A stretch of DNA of 64,000 nt. Source: Clostridium sp. NkU-1 (GTDB taxonomy: Bacteria > Bacillota_A > Clostridia > Lachnospirales > Lachnospiraceae). The DNA is taken from contig BBDR01000001.1 of the NCBI GenBank assembly GCA_001312405.1, positions 310,001 to 374,000 of the forward strand. Reading direction: 5' to 3'. Of this stretch, positions 49,539 through 58,426 are shown one piece after another; the first letter of the stretch is position 1; each line of letters opens with the position of its first letter. The position numbers and the translations under genes were made by a program. The notes below the pieces were generated by a model that saw only the letters and a program-made list of their open reading frames with translations, made no database searches and was not told the DNA's origin.

Positions 49539-51851
49539 ATGGTAAAATTGTATGACGGCGGGGCCTATCTTGTTCATGGAACCGGGCTGATTCCGGAACA
49601 GGAAGCATTAAAAGTGGCCGCCCTTACAGGAAAAGCTGCAGATAAGACTGAGGCAAAAAAAGGGTACCATCGCCTACTCCATTCTAAAAGAGCACAATAC
49701 TTCTGATAACATGGAGCATTTAAAGCTCCGGTTTGATTCCATGGCCTCCCACGATATTACATTTGTCGGAATTATCCAGACTGCCCGTGCATCAGGGCTT
49801 GAGGAATTTCCTATTCCATACGTTATGACCAACTGCCATAACTCCTTATGTGCAGTCGGCGGCACCATTAACGAGGATGACCACGTATTCGGGCTTTCCG
49901 CTGCCAAAAAATACGGCGGGATCTTTGTTCCGCCACATATTGCGGTCATTCATCAGTACATGCGGGAAATGATGGCCGGCTGCGGTCGCATGATCCTTGG
50001 CTCTGACAGCCATACCCGGTATGGAGCTTTGGGGACCATGGCCATCGGAGAAGGAGGCGGAGAACTGGTAAAACAGCTTCTTTGTGATACCTATGATGTG
50101 GCTTATCCCGCGTTGTGGCCATTTATCTTACCGGAAGCCCATCTCCTTCTGTGGGCCCTCACGATGTGGCCCTGGCCATTATCGGAGCGGTCTTTAAAAG
50201 CGGCTATGTAAAGAACAAGATCATGGAATTCGTAGGGCCCGGGGTATCTTCCATGGATACGGACTACCGGAACGGCGTGGATGTCATGACAACGGAAACC
50301 ACCTGCCTTTCCTCTATCTGGAGAACCGATGAGGATACAAAGTCTTATTTGAACCTCCATGGACGGGGAGATGCTTACAAGGAGTTAAATCCCGGGGAAG
50401 TGGCCTACTACGACGGGGTGGTTTATGTGGACTTAAGCACCATAAGGCCAATGATCGCACTGCCCTTCCATCCAAGCAACACTTATGAGATTGATGAATT
50501 AAATGAAAACCTTGGGGACATTCTCAGGACTGTGGAAAAGGAAGCAGAGCGCATTGTGGGAAGCTCCAAGGCAAGCCTTTCCCTGACTGAAAAAATCGTA
50601 GATGGAAAGCTGATGGTCCAGCAGGGAGTGATCGCAGGCTGTGCCGGAGGCAACTACTCCAACGTCATGGCTGCGGCCCATATTCTGACCGGCAAGAACT
50701 GCGGAAATGACATCTTCAATTTATCCGTATACCCCTCCTCCCAGCCTGTTTATATGGATCTGGTGAAAAAGGGAGCGATCTCAGAACTGATGGCAGCCGG
50801 TGCTACCGTCAGAACGGCTTTCTGCGGCCCATGCTTTGGCGCAGGAGATACGCCTTCCAACAATTCCTTAAGCATCCGCCACACCACAAGAAACTTCCCC
50901 AACCGGGAAGGCTCCAAGCCGGGCAGCGGACAGATTTCCTGTGTCGCCCTTATGGATGCCCGCTCCATTGCGGCAACTGCAGCAAACGGCGGCTATCTCA
51001 CTTCTGCGGAAGGCTATGGCGAGGATTACCAGGTTCCTGCCTATGAATTCGACCCATCTTCCTACGAAAGACGGGTGTACCAGGGATTTAGAAAGGCTCA
51101 GCCAGAGGTTTCCCTGATTTACGGGCCAAACATCAAGGACTGGCCGGCTATGAGTGCCCTGACGGAAAACATCCTGTTACGGGTATGTTCAAAGATCATG
51201 GATCCGGTCACCACCACTGATGAACTGATCCCTTCCGGCGAAACCTCTTCCTACCGTTCCAACCCTCTCGGCCTTGCAGAGTTTACCTTATCCCGCCGGG
51301 ATCCGGAATACGTGGGACGTTCAAAGAAGGTCAATGAGCTGGAGCAGGCAAGAAAGGCCGGAACTTCTCCCTTAGAGGCTGATCCGTCACTGGAAGCTGC
51401 ATTTAAGGCCCTGGCTGCTTACTTAAACCAGGGGGAGCTGAAGGCAGAAGAAACAGAGATCGGAAGCATGGTCTATGCGGTAAAGCCAGGGGATGGCTCT
51501 GCCCGTGAGCAGGCAGCCAGCTGCCAGAGGGTATTAGGCGGCCTTGCTAATATTGCAAAAGAGTATGCCACCAAACGCTACCGTTCCAATGTTATGAACT
51601 GGGGAATGCTTCCCTTCCTCCTTGATGAACAACCAGATTTTGAAGTAGGGGATTTCATCTATGTACCTGGAATCCGTACTGCCCTTGACGGCGACATGAA
51701 ACATATTCCCGCCTATATGGTGAAAAATAAAGAAGGAAATCCGGTTCATGAGATAGAACTGCACATTGCTGATATGACCCCGGAAGAACGGGAAATCGTA
51801 AAGGCCGGATGTCTGATCAACTATAATAGAAACAAAAGCCAACAGCAGTAA
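49539..51851 (+). CDS. Aconitate hydratase (two frame breaks)
   Basis: Isomerises citrate to isocitrate. About 769 residues from [20 protein letters not shown]. Substrate and cluster motifs: [35 protein letters not shown], and [16 protein letters not shown] with the 4Fe-4S cysteines. An extra base in A7 49655-49661 ([20 protein letters not shown] restored) and a missing C near 50110 ([20 protein letters not shown]) break it. The C-terminal swivelling domain is the 'hydratase' type common in Lachnospiraceae rather than AcnA. Immediately followed by a family-2 repeat and a terminator. Confidence 0.88.
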
Positions 51852-51852
51852 T

Positions 51853-51916
51853 TTTAACCGAATCAAGCAGGGGCGCCAAGGGCCTGACCCATTGGTCATT
51901 GCGAATATCCGCCTGA
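51853..51916 (+). repeat. Family-2 repeat after the aconitase gene
   Basis: TTTAACCGAATCAAGCAGG, a divergent middle, then GCGAATATCCGCCTGACAAT. The AACCGAATCAAGCAG start and the AATATCCGC-TGACA end match 22617 and 23907; the middle is longer here. Confidence 0.55.
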
Positions 51917-51924
51917 CAATAATA

Positions 51925-51973
51925 ATCCCCCGGACATGGAACTGGCATAAAAGCCAGATCCAATCCGGGGGAT
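51925..51973. terminator. Bidirectional terminator between acn and the metal ABC operon
   Basis: ATCCCCCGGA and TCCGGGGGAT enclose a smaller GGC/GCC hairpin, followed by ATATTTTTTT on plus. Convergent genes flank it. Confidence 0.8.
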
Positions 51974-51981
51974 ATATTTTT

Positions 51982-53117
51982 TTATTTCAGGATTTCTTCC
52001 ACCTGTGCATCATCAAGAGTTACATGATAAAACAGTTCGTAGAAATCCTTCACTTCCTGTTTTATATCAACGTTGTACTGTTCCGGATATACAAGATTCC
52101 CCAACCACAGAATCCCGATCATCCGGTTGACAGAAGGCGGACTGCTCATAAAGCTATATGGAACGGAAGGTATCTGATAAACCTTCCCTTCTTTCACTGC
52201 ATTTAATTCTCCCCAAACCTTATCCGTTGTTATGGTCTGGTACAGGGCCTCAGAATCTGCAATGATAATATCCGGCTGCCACAGAAGAAGCTGTTCAAAG
52301 GATACTTCACTTCCGCCGCCGCTTGATACCTTTTCAACCTTGGCTGCATTTTCTGCTCCGATCTGTTCGATGACCCGGGCATGAATGGAACCCTCTGCAT
52401 TGGTGTGAAGACCATCATCTCCAGTAGCATAATAAACCGATTTCTTTTCTGCCAACTGTCCCTTGCTGTCTCAGACTTTTTCAGTATGTTATCGCAATAT
52501 TCAGACAGTTTCTTCGCCTGATCAGTTTCTCCGGTAAGCTCTCCCAGCTTTTCATAAGCAGAACTCATGGTATCCAGATCTGCCTCGATAAAGATGACTG
52601 GCATGTTTAGCTGTTCCTGAAGGGCATCCATATCCTCTTTTACAGTTTTCTTTGCTTCTCCGATATCAATGATCACATCCGGGCTTTCCGCAATGAGAGC
52701 CTCCATATTAAGGTTTGCATTCTTCCCATAAAACTGGCCGAATTTAGGAAGTCCCCAATATTTTTCATCAATATACTGCTTTGCACCCTCAGAAAAATCA
52801 GAAGCAAGTCCTGACAGCTTATCTGGACAGATGGTGTAAAGCACAATCTGTGCCAAAGGCCCGGAAGGAGCAATCTTGTTAATTTCCTTTGGCAGTGTAA
52901 CTTCTCTTCCTGCTGAATCCGTGAACACCCTGGTGTCTGACTGTGCCCCTGCTTCGCCCGCTTTTTCTGTTTCTGCCTGAGTTTCTGCACTTACAGGCGC
53001 AGTTGACTCCGCTTGGCTGGCAGGAATCTCCTTGCCGCTTTCTTTCTGGCACCCATTTGCCAGTACCGCAACAGCAAGGAATGCAGCCAGTACCAGCCCT
53101 TTTCTCATTTTTTTCAT
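51982..53117 (-). CDS. Type II ABC transporter substrate-binding lipoprotein (metal/oxyanion; MolA-like by context)
   Basis: About 378 residues. Lipoprotein-like N-terminus (KKMRKGLVLAAFLAVAVLANGC), a Glu/Ala-rich linker, then a FecB/BtuF-type fold: DSAGREVTLPKEINKIAP, ALIAESPDVIIDIGE, SSGGGSEVSFEQLLLWQPDI. A missing base near 52457 breaks the frame (SETARDKLAEKKSVYYATGD restored). Family members bind siderophores, heme, cobalamin or, in MolA of Haemophilus, molybdate/tungstate. The ModE-box operon with XdhC and a MobA/ModE protein makes molybdate or tungstate the favoured substrate here. Last gene of the operon. Confidence 0.8.
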
Positions 53118-53153
53118 ATAATCTCCCTATTCCGCCGCTATTGCGGCTTTTAT

Positions 53154-53903
53154 TTATTTTGGGGAAAGCCTTACCGGCAAACCGGAACGGATTACCGCCT
53201 TGTGCTCTCCTTTTTTCACAAATTCCTCTGTAAGTTTTTTATCTGTAATAAGAGTACCTGCCAGCTCCCACACACCAAAATCAAAAAGGACAGGTGCAAG
53301 AGCCACACTGGGCCCCACTAATATAACTTTAGCATTCCGCGACAACTCTAAAAGTCTTGGAAGGGTTTTATTAACCAGGGTAAATCCAGTGATAAAAACA
53401 TAGTCTCTATCTGAAAGCACATATTCACAGGCACTGTCCGGATAATCCCCAGCCATTGGATCGCGTTCCAGAATCACGCAGGACTCTGCTTCTTTCAAAT
53501 ATTCCTCCGCAAAACAGAAATGTCCGATGGTGGCTACCTTTTTTCCTTTGATATCCTCGCCATAGGCCATAAAAGCGTCTTCCTTAGACAACTGCCTGAT
53601 TGCGCCTTCCCTTTCCAGCCGGCTGATTTGGCCTGGCTGGTTATAATAAGCGTTTACCGCTGCTGCACCTATGCTGGCCTCTGTAAAATTCCATGATTTT
53701 ATCAGCCCAGCAGCTTCCTTCCATGTCATGTCCAGAATGTTTTTTTCAGTTCTTTGAATGGTCTGAAGCTGATTTGTCGCTGCCCCGCCAGTATATCCGC
53801 AGACAGTCACGGAAGTCCACTGGATTCCTACAAAATAATCTTCTATCTTTACGTCATCTGGTATTGGTTCTATCAGACGGTCATACAGTTCCCACATATT
53901 CAT
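53154..53903 (-). CDS. DUF364 protein (putative heavy-metal chelation, Rossmann-like)
   Basis: Intact, 249 residues from MNMWELYDRLIEPIPDDVKI; the start overlaps the ATPase stop (TGATG). A DUF4213-like N-terminal part (DYFVGIQWTSVTVCGYTGGA) precedes a DUF364 Rossmann-like domain (GKKVATIGHFCFAEEYLKEA, RDYVFITGFTLVNKTLPRLL). No biochemical role is established; the proposed role is metal or metal-chelate handling. Its position between the ATPase and binding-protein genes of a type II importer links it to the imported metal. Confidence 0.85.
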   Translation of the reverse strand: MNMWELYDRLIEPIPDDVKIEDYFVGIQWTSVTVCGYTGGAATNQLQTIQRTEKNILDMTWKEAAGLIKSWNFTEASIGAAAVNAYYNQPGQISRLEREGAIRQLSKEDAFMAYGEDIKGKKVATIGHFCFAEEYLKEAESCVILERDPMAGDYPDSACEYVLSDRDYVFITGFTLVNKTLPRLLELSRNAKVILVGPSVALAPVLFDFGVWELAGTLITDKKLTEEFVKKGEHKAVIRSGLPVRLSPK

Positions 53904-54676
53904 CACCTTCCCCCAGGCATACACACTTTTTTTCCGCTTTTTAAATCTTCATAGATCTCAATGGGCACCTGGTATACGCCCTCCAAAAGTTCTTTTGTCA
54001 AGATTTTCTCCGGCTCACCAAAAGCCGTTATCTTTCCATCCATCATCACCAGTGCCTTATGGGCAAAATAAAAGACATGCTCCGGGTTGTGTGTGGATTG
54101 AATAATCAGATATCCCTTCTCTGACAAGTTCCGCAGTTCTTCCATGACCCGGATCTGGTTGCCGTAATCTAAGCTGGAACAGGGTTCATCCATAACCAGT
54201 ATTTTCGCCTCCTGGGCGATGGCCCTTGCAATCAGCACAAGCTGCTGTTCTCCGCCGCTGATCTGCCCAAATATACGGTCCTTAAGACCGTCGATCCTTA
54301 AAAGCTTCAGAGCATTCAATGCCCTGTCCTTTTCTTTTTGTCCCGGACCGGCAAAACGGGGCAGGGAGGCAGTTGTTCCCATCAATACCATATCCAGAAC
54401 CGAAAAAGAGAATGCAGTATCGTGGTTCTGGGGTATATAGGCGATCTTTCCGGCCAATTCCCGTTCTGAAAAGTGCCGGCGTTCTCTTCCATCGATCAGA
54501 ATTTCTCCCTTATATCCCTTTAGCAGACCTAATATGCAGCGAAAAAGCGTACTCTTTCCTGCGCCGTTTTTTCCAAGAACACAGACCAGTTCTCCCTTGC
54601 TGAATGAAAAATTGATCCCCTTTAACACTGGAAAACAATGATAGCCGAATTCCAGGTCTTTTACTGTCAGCTCCAT
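53903..54676 (-). CDS. Type II metal ABC transporter ATPase (FecE/BtuD/MolC family)
   Basis: Intact, 257 residues. Walker A GKNGAGKSTLFRCI at about 36-44, signature ISGGEQQLVLIARA, Walker B ILVMDEPCSSLDYG and switch His in IIQSTHNPEHV. Length and the FecE-like QNHDTAFSFSVLDMVLMG place it in the iron-siderophore/cobalamin/molybdate group. 12 bp after the permease gene. Confidence 0.92.
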   Translation of the reverse strand: MELTVKDLEFGYHCFPVLKGINFSFSKGELVCVLGKNGAGKSTLFRCILGLLKGYKGEILIDGRERRHFSERELAGKIAYIPQNHDTAFSFSVLDMVLMGTTASLPRFAGPGQKEKDRALNALKLLRIDGLKDRIFGQISGGEQQLVLIARAIAQEAKILVMDEPCSSLDYGNQIRVMEELRNLSEKGYLIIQSTHNPEHVFYFAHKALVMMDGKITAFGEPEKILTKELLEGVYQVPIEIYEDLKSGKKVCMPGGR

Positions 54677-54688
54677 ATCTCCCCTCCT

Positions 54689-55701
54689 CTATAACCGGTT
54701 TCCTTCCCGCAAAATAAGATATAAAAAGAACGGAGCACCAACAAATGCAGTCAAAATGCCGATGGGGATCTCACTGGTAGCCAAAAGCCTTGCAAAATTA
54801 TCCACGATCAACAGAAAGCTGCCCCCCATAAGCAGAGAGGCCGGCAATAGCCTGCGGTAATCGCTCCCTACCAGCATTCTGGCAAAATGGGGGATTACCA
54901 GTCCCACCCAGCCGATATGCCCGCTGACCGAAACTGCTGCTGAGGTAATTAAAGTTGCGCTGACTACAATGATAAAACGGAGCTTCCCGGCATTGATCCC
55001 CATGCTCTTCGCTTCATCTTCACCAAGCTTAAAACATTGATCCGCCACCGGAGAAGATAAATCGGAAGGATCCCCATCAGGATCCATGGTGCAGCAAACA
55101 TAACGTCCTTCTGCCGGATAGATGCCAGGCTTCCCATAAGCCAATAGGTAATGACAGGAAGGGTATTGGTCGGATCCGCCACCAGTTTTAAAAAAAGAAA
55201 CCGCTGCAGAAGCAAGGGAGCTTACCATCATGCCGGACAGAACCAGTCCCAGTACGGGATTATACTTTACCCGGCTGCTGACCAGACAGACAATCCCTAC
55301 AGCACAAAGTCCAAAAAGAAAGGCGTTGATTGTTACTCCGTTATACCCCAATGAAAAAAATAATCCCAGGGCAGCACCTAATCCTGCGCCAGAGGATGCA
55401 CCCAGAACGTCCGGTGATACCATGGGGTTTTAAAATCCCTGATAAGCGGCGCCTGCACAGGACAATCCTCCTCCGATCAATGCTGCCATAAAAACTCTTG
55501 GAAGACGGACCTGAAAAACAACAGTCTCTGCCTGGGCAGTCCAGGTGGTCTTTATCGGAAAAATTGCTGAAAGAAGGATCTTTAAAAGCGTGTCCGGGTA
55601 TACCGGGTACCGTCCAAGCAAAAAGGAACCCAAAAAACAGACAATAAATAAGAGCACTATGATTCCAAAACGTCTTTTATAAATCCAGTCCCTCTCTACA
55701 T
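54689..55701 (-). CDS. Type II metal ABC transporter permease (FecCD family; frame breaks and an in-frame stop)
   Basis: About 335 residues and roughly ten membrane segments. FecCD motifs: VRLPRVFMAALIGGGLSCAG, NPMVSPDVLGASSGAGLGAA, GHIGWVGLVIPHFARMLVG and PIGILTAFVGAPFFLYLI. As read, YQGF is followed by TAA (55430-55432) in the same frame as NPMVSP; a loss of three bases from TTTTTTAAAAAC would produce this from YQGFFKNPMV. An extra base at A7 55190-55196 and a missing one near 55028 disrupt the middle. A missing G at 55699 hides the ATG: corrected start MVERDWIYKRRFGIIVLLFI. Without that correction it appears fused to the NTPase upstream. Confidence 0.8.
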
Positions 55702-56315
55702 GTGTTTCCTTTCCTTCCTTTTCCGTACATTCTCTCAAAAATTCCATAATTTCCGTCCGAATGTGTTCTTTTTTTTCGCGATCAAATGTAAGAATTCGTC
55801 CATCTGACCGTTTTTCAAGCTTTTCTTCCAAATCCCGAAGAAGCTTGTCCGGATCTGGCTCTGTGGGAACTCTGGTTCTCATGGCTCCAGATTTTTCTGG
55901 CTTTTCAAAACTCCGATGCAGGGTACCTGACTATCGATACAGCGAAGAACCTCCTCCATAAATTCCGGTGCAAATAGCTCTACTCCGCCTATTTCATCCA
56001 GAAGACAAAGCCTGTTTTGAACGAACGAACGCAGAATTTCTATCCCATGGGTTTCAAAAAAAATAAGATTTTTTTTGAAATCCATTTTCAGTCCGCTCAA
56101 TAAAAACATTGGTCATTCCTTTTTTTATAAGCAGCCGCAGGAATCCATTCTTCCTCTGCCGGGACCATGCGAAATCCCATGGTCATTCCATCTTCACTTA
56201 ACAAACGTTGGGTATAAAACCCTCCAATCATCCGATGCCAGGGCTTTAAGCATTCAAAAAGCAGGGTTGTCTTTCCTTCTCCGGAATCACCTTTTAAAAA
56301 CAGAAATTTCCCCAT
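55677..56315 (-). CDS. THEP1-like P-loop NTPase of the molybdenum-type operon
   Basis: P-loop protein of about 212 residues: GDSGEGKTTLLFECL at the N-terminus, GGFYTQRL, and the Walker B-like LLDEIGGVELFAPEFMEEVL followed by VPCIGVLKS, as in the nucleoside-triphosphatase/THEP1 family. Breaks: T7 56120-56126 and A/T runs at 56056-56076 (KKGMTNVFIERTENGFQKNL restored), a missing base near 55882 (before MRTRVPTEPDPDKL), and one at 55699, which gives the natural end EGKETHGREGLDL. Role unknown; context suggests nucleotide or cofactor handling. 1-bp overlap with xdhC. Confidence 0.7.
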
Positions 56316-57346
56316 TATTTTTTTCGCCCTTCCCGCAGGGCTCTGACAGCAATCAGTTCTCCGGCCACACTGATGGCGATTTCAGCAGGTGTTTCCGCGT
56401 AGATTTCCAGGCCGATGGGGCTGTGACAGTTGTCGATTTGTTCTCTGGTAACGCCGTCTGCCATAAGCTTTTCGGCTAAAGTTTCCAGCTTCCTGCGGCT
56501 GCCAATCACACCGATATAGCAGGCATTTTTCGTAAGGACCTGTCTTTGAACAATGTAATCCGACTGGTGTCCCCTGGTCATGACACAGACATAATCACAT
56601 TCCCTTAATTCAAGGTAGTCAAAAATCCTTTCATAATCCCCTACAATGGTCTTCTCTGCCTGGGGAAACAGCTTTTCATTGGCAAATTCCGGCCGGTCAT
56701 CAAAAACGGTACACCGGAACCCTATATGTGCCAGAACAGGGACCAATTCCTGTGCCACATGTCCGCCTCCGAAAATATAGACGCCCCCGGCCCGGACCAG
56801 AGGCTCGCTGTAATACTTACGCTCACCGAAGTCTTTTTGAACCGCTTTATGTTGAAGGAGAAGTTTTCTATCCTCTTCGTCAATTCCCTTTATTCCTGTA
56901 AATCCCGCTGATTTGCTGTAGATGCCAAGCCCCCATGTGGTTTCGTTGGTAATATCCATAATAAGCCAGCTGTCTTCATCTTTGTCATAGGCTTCTTCTA
57001 TCTTCCTGCATAAGTCCTTAAATTCCTGATTTTCATGATCCAGATACTGGAAGTAAACCACCACATCACCACCGCAGATCATTCCCAGATCAGCTACCTG
57101 CTCCTTCCCCAGTACAAAGCTGTGCAGATAGGATGACTTTTCCTCAATCGCTTTTTGTGACCTTTGGATGGACCGGTATTCCACCGCTCCGCCTCCGATG
57201 GTTCCTTCCGTGGTCCCGTCCCGTTTTACCAGCATATGGGACCCTGCGCCTCTGGGAGTTGATCCAGAACTTGCAATAATGGTTACTAAAACTCCATCTT
57301 CGTCTTTTTCCAGTGTTTCCAGAACCGTTTTAAACAGTTTTCTCAT
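56315..57346 (-). CDS. XdhC/CoxI family molybdenum-enzyme maturation protein
   Basis: Intact, 343 residues. N-terminal XdhC/CoxI domain (TIIASSGSTPRGAGSHMLV, GTIGGGAVEYRSI) and C-terminal Rossmann domain (GGVYIFGGGHVAQELVPVLA, VMTRGHQSDYIVQRQVL, YIGVIGSRRK). Such proteins bind molybdenum cofactor and help sulfurate or insert it into xanthine-dehydrogenase-type hydroxylases. Between the MobA/ModE protein (4-bp overlap) and the NTPase. No molybdenum hydroxylase lies in the window. Confidence 0.92.
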   Translation of the reverse strand: MRKLFKTVLETLEKDEDGVLVTIIASSGSTPRGAGSHMLVKRDGTTEGTIGGGAVEYRSIQRSQKAIEEKSSYLHSFVLGKEQVADLGMICGGDVVVYFQYLDHENQEFKDLCRKIEEAYDKDEDSWLIMDITNETTWGLGIYSKSAGFTGIKGIDEEDRKLLLQHKAVQKDFGERKYYSEPLVRAGGVYIFGGGHVAQELVPVLAHIGFRCTVFDDRPEFANEKLFPQAEKTIVGDYERIFDYLELRECDYVCVMTRGHQSDYIVQRQVLTKNACYIGVIGSRRKLETLAEKLMADGVTREQIDNCHSPIGLEIYAETPAEIAISVAGELIAVRALREGRKK

Positions 57347-58272
57347 TTCAATACCCCCTCAAAATATTTCATAAACAGTTCCTCTGTTTTTTCATTTAAT
57401 TCTTTTTCCATGCTTAAGAACCGGTTCAGAAAATCCTTTGTTTTAGGTGTGAGCTGGGAAAATCCTCCCTCTGCTCCGCCTGATCGGGTGATCAAAAGAG
57501 GATATCCAAGCTGCTTTTCTGCCTCTTTTATAATTTTCCAACCTTTGCTGTAGGACATGTTCATTTGCCTGCAAGCCGTCTGCATGGAACCGTTATGCTC
57601 AATCAGCATCAAAAACTGGGCAATCCCCGGCCCAAAGAAAATCTCGTCACATTCCAGAAACAGATTCGCAGTGGGGTGCATGGATGCCTGTCCCGTATCA
57701 CGGTTTTCTCCATAGACCTCATCCGTTTCCATGGACTCTATGATTCCTTTATCATCAACTGGGATTTCTTCAATTAAGACATCTGCTTCCATCTGCTTAA
57801 AAGCTCCCCGCAGCCCTTGTCTTCCATTGTATGACAGGATGGAGAGGATCAGCTCCTTGCTGATCATAATCGGATGGCCTCTGCGGCCGTCAAAGACCGG
57901 ACAAGCGGCCAGCTGGCTGCTGTTCATAACTTTTTTAATGGTTTCCGGCAGAAGCATGGGGAATTTTGCCGGAAGAATAAGAACCCGGCCGCACAGATCC
58001 TCAATGTAATTGAGGCCTGTACAAATGCTGTCAAACATCTGGGTATTTTCATAATTCTCATTTCTGAGACAGATCACTCTTAGCTTGGAAATGTGTTTTT
58101 CCAATTCCTTTGCATCTTTTCCGGTTATGACCACGATCGGATCTACACCGGACCTCTTTAACGTCATGATTATCCGCCTAATAACGGTTGTACCGCCAAT
58201 AGGCATCAATGGTTTAAATGTACTGGTGGCACTTTTATGCCCCGCCGCAAAAATGACCGCACCTGTTTTCAT
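57343..58272 (-). CDS. MobA-like nucleotidyltransferase fused to a ModE-like DNA-binding domain
   Basis: Intact, about 309 residues from MKTGAVIFAAGHKSATSTFK (AAGGTGGG upstream). Residues 1-190 are a MobA/MocA-type NTP-transferase fold, but the signature loop is degenerate (AAGHKSATSTFKPL instead of AAGxSxRMGxxK). The C-terminal 90 residues match the winged helix of ModE: GPGIAQFLMLIEHNGSMQTA, MNMSYSKGWKIIKEAEKQLG, LLITRSGGAEGGFSQLT. It could thus sense the cofactor or metal state and regulate its own operon. A palindrome resembling a ModE box sits right behind its promoter. Confidence 0.85.
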   Translation of the reverse strand: MKTGAVIFAAGHKSATSTFKPLMPIGGTTVIRRIIMTLKRSGVDPIVVITGKDAKELEKHISKLRVICLRNENYENTQMFDSICTGLNYIEDLCGRVLILPAKFPMLLPETIKKVMNSSQLAACPVFDGRRGHPIMISKELILSILSYNGRQGLRGAFKQMEADVLIEEIPVDDKGIIESMETDEVYGENRDTGQASMHPTANLFLECDEIFFGPGIAQFLMLIEHNGSMQTACRQMNMSYSKGWKIIKEAEKQLGYPLLITRSGGAEGGFSQLTPKTKDFLNRFLSMEKELNEKTEELFMKYFEGVLK

Positions 58273-58288
58273 ACCGGATCCCACCTTT

Positions 58289-58314
58289 CCGTTATATTTT
58301 CAGAAATATAACGG
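58289..58314. promoter_or_regulatory. ModE-box-like operator
   Basis: Perfect 11-base arms CCGTTATATTT and AAATATAACGG separated by 4 bases. The half-site CGTTATAT is that of known ModE operators. It begins about two bases after the predicted transcription start, a repressor position, and the first gene encodes a ModE-like domain. Confidence 0.75.
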
Positions 58315-58322
58315 TTGTACTT

Positions 58323-58351
58323 ATTATAATCCTTTTTCCAGAATTTGTAAA
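58323..58351 (-). promoter_or_regulatory. Sigma-A promoter of the molybdenum-type operon
   Basis: Minus strand TTTACA (58346-58351), 17-base spacer, TATAAT (58323-58328). Confidence 0.75.
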
Positions 58352-58371
58352 CAAGAGAAAAAGTAAAAAAA

Positions 58372-58419
58372 CTCCCGGATTAATTTAATCAAAACATCAA
58401 TTAAATTTCAATCCGGGAG
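58372..58419 (-). terminator. Terminator after the NlpC/P60 gene
   Basis: CTCCCGGATT and AATCCGGGAG enclose an AT-rich loop and are followed by TTTTTTTAC in the direction of transcription. Confidence 0.8.
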
Positions 58420-58426
58420 CCTTAAG

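Noticed and set aside
51982..54676. Simple annotation as iron-siderophore uptake
   Set aside because: Sequence similarity allows it, but no Fur-type box is seen and the operon carries a ModE-like box with XdhC and MobA/ModE genes. Kept as an alternative only.
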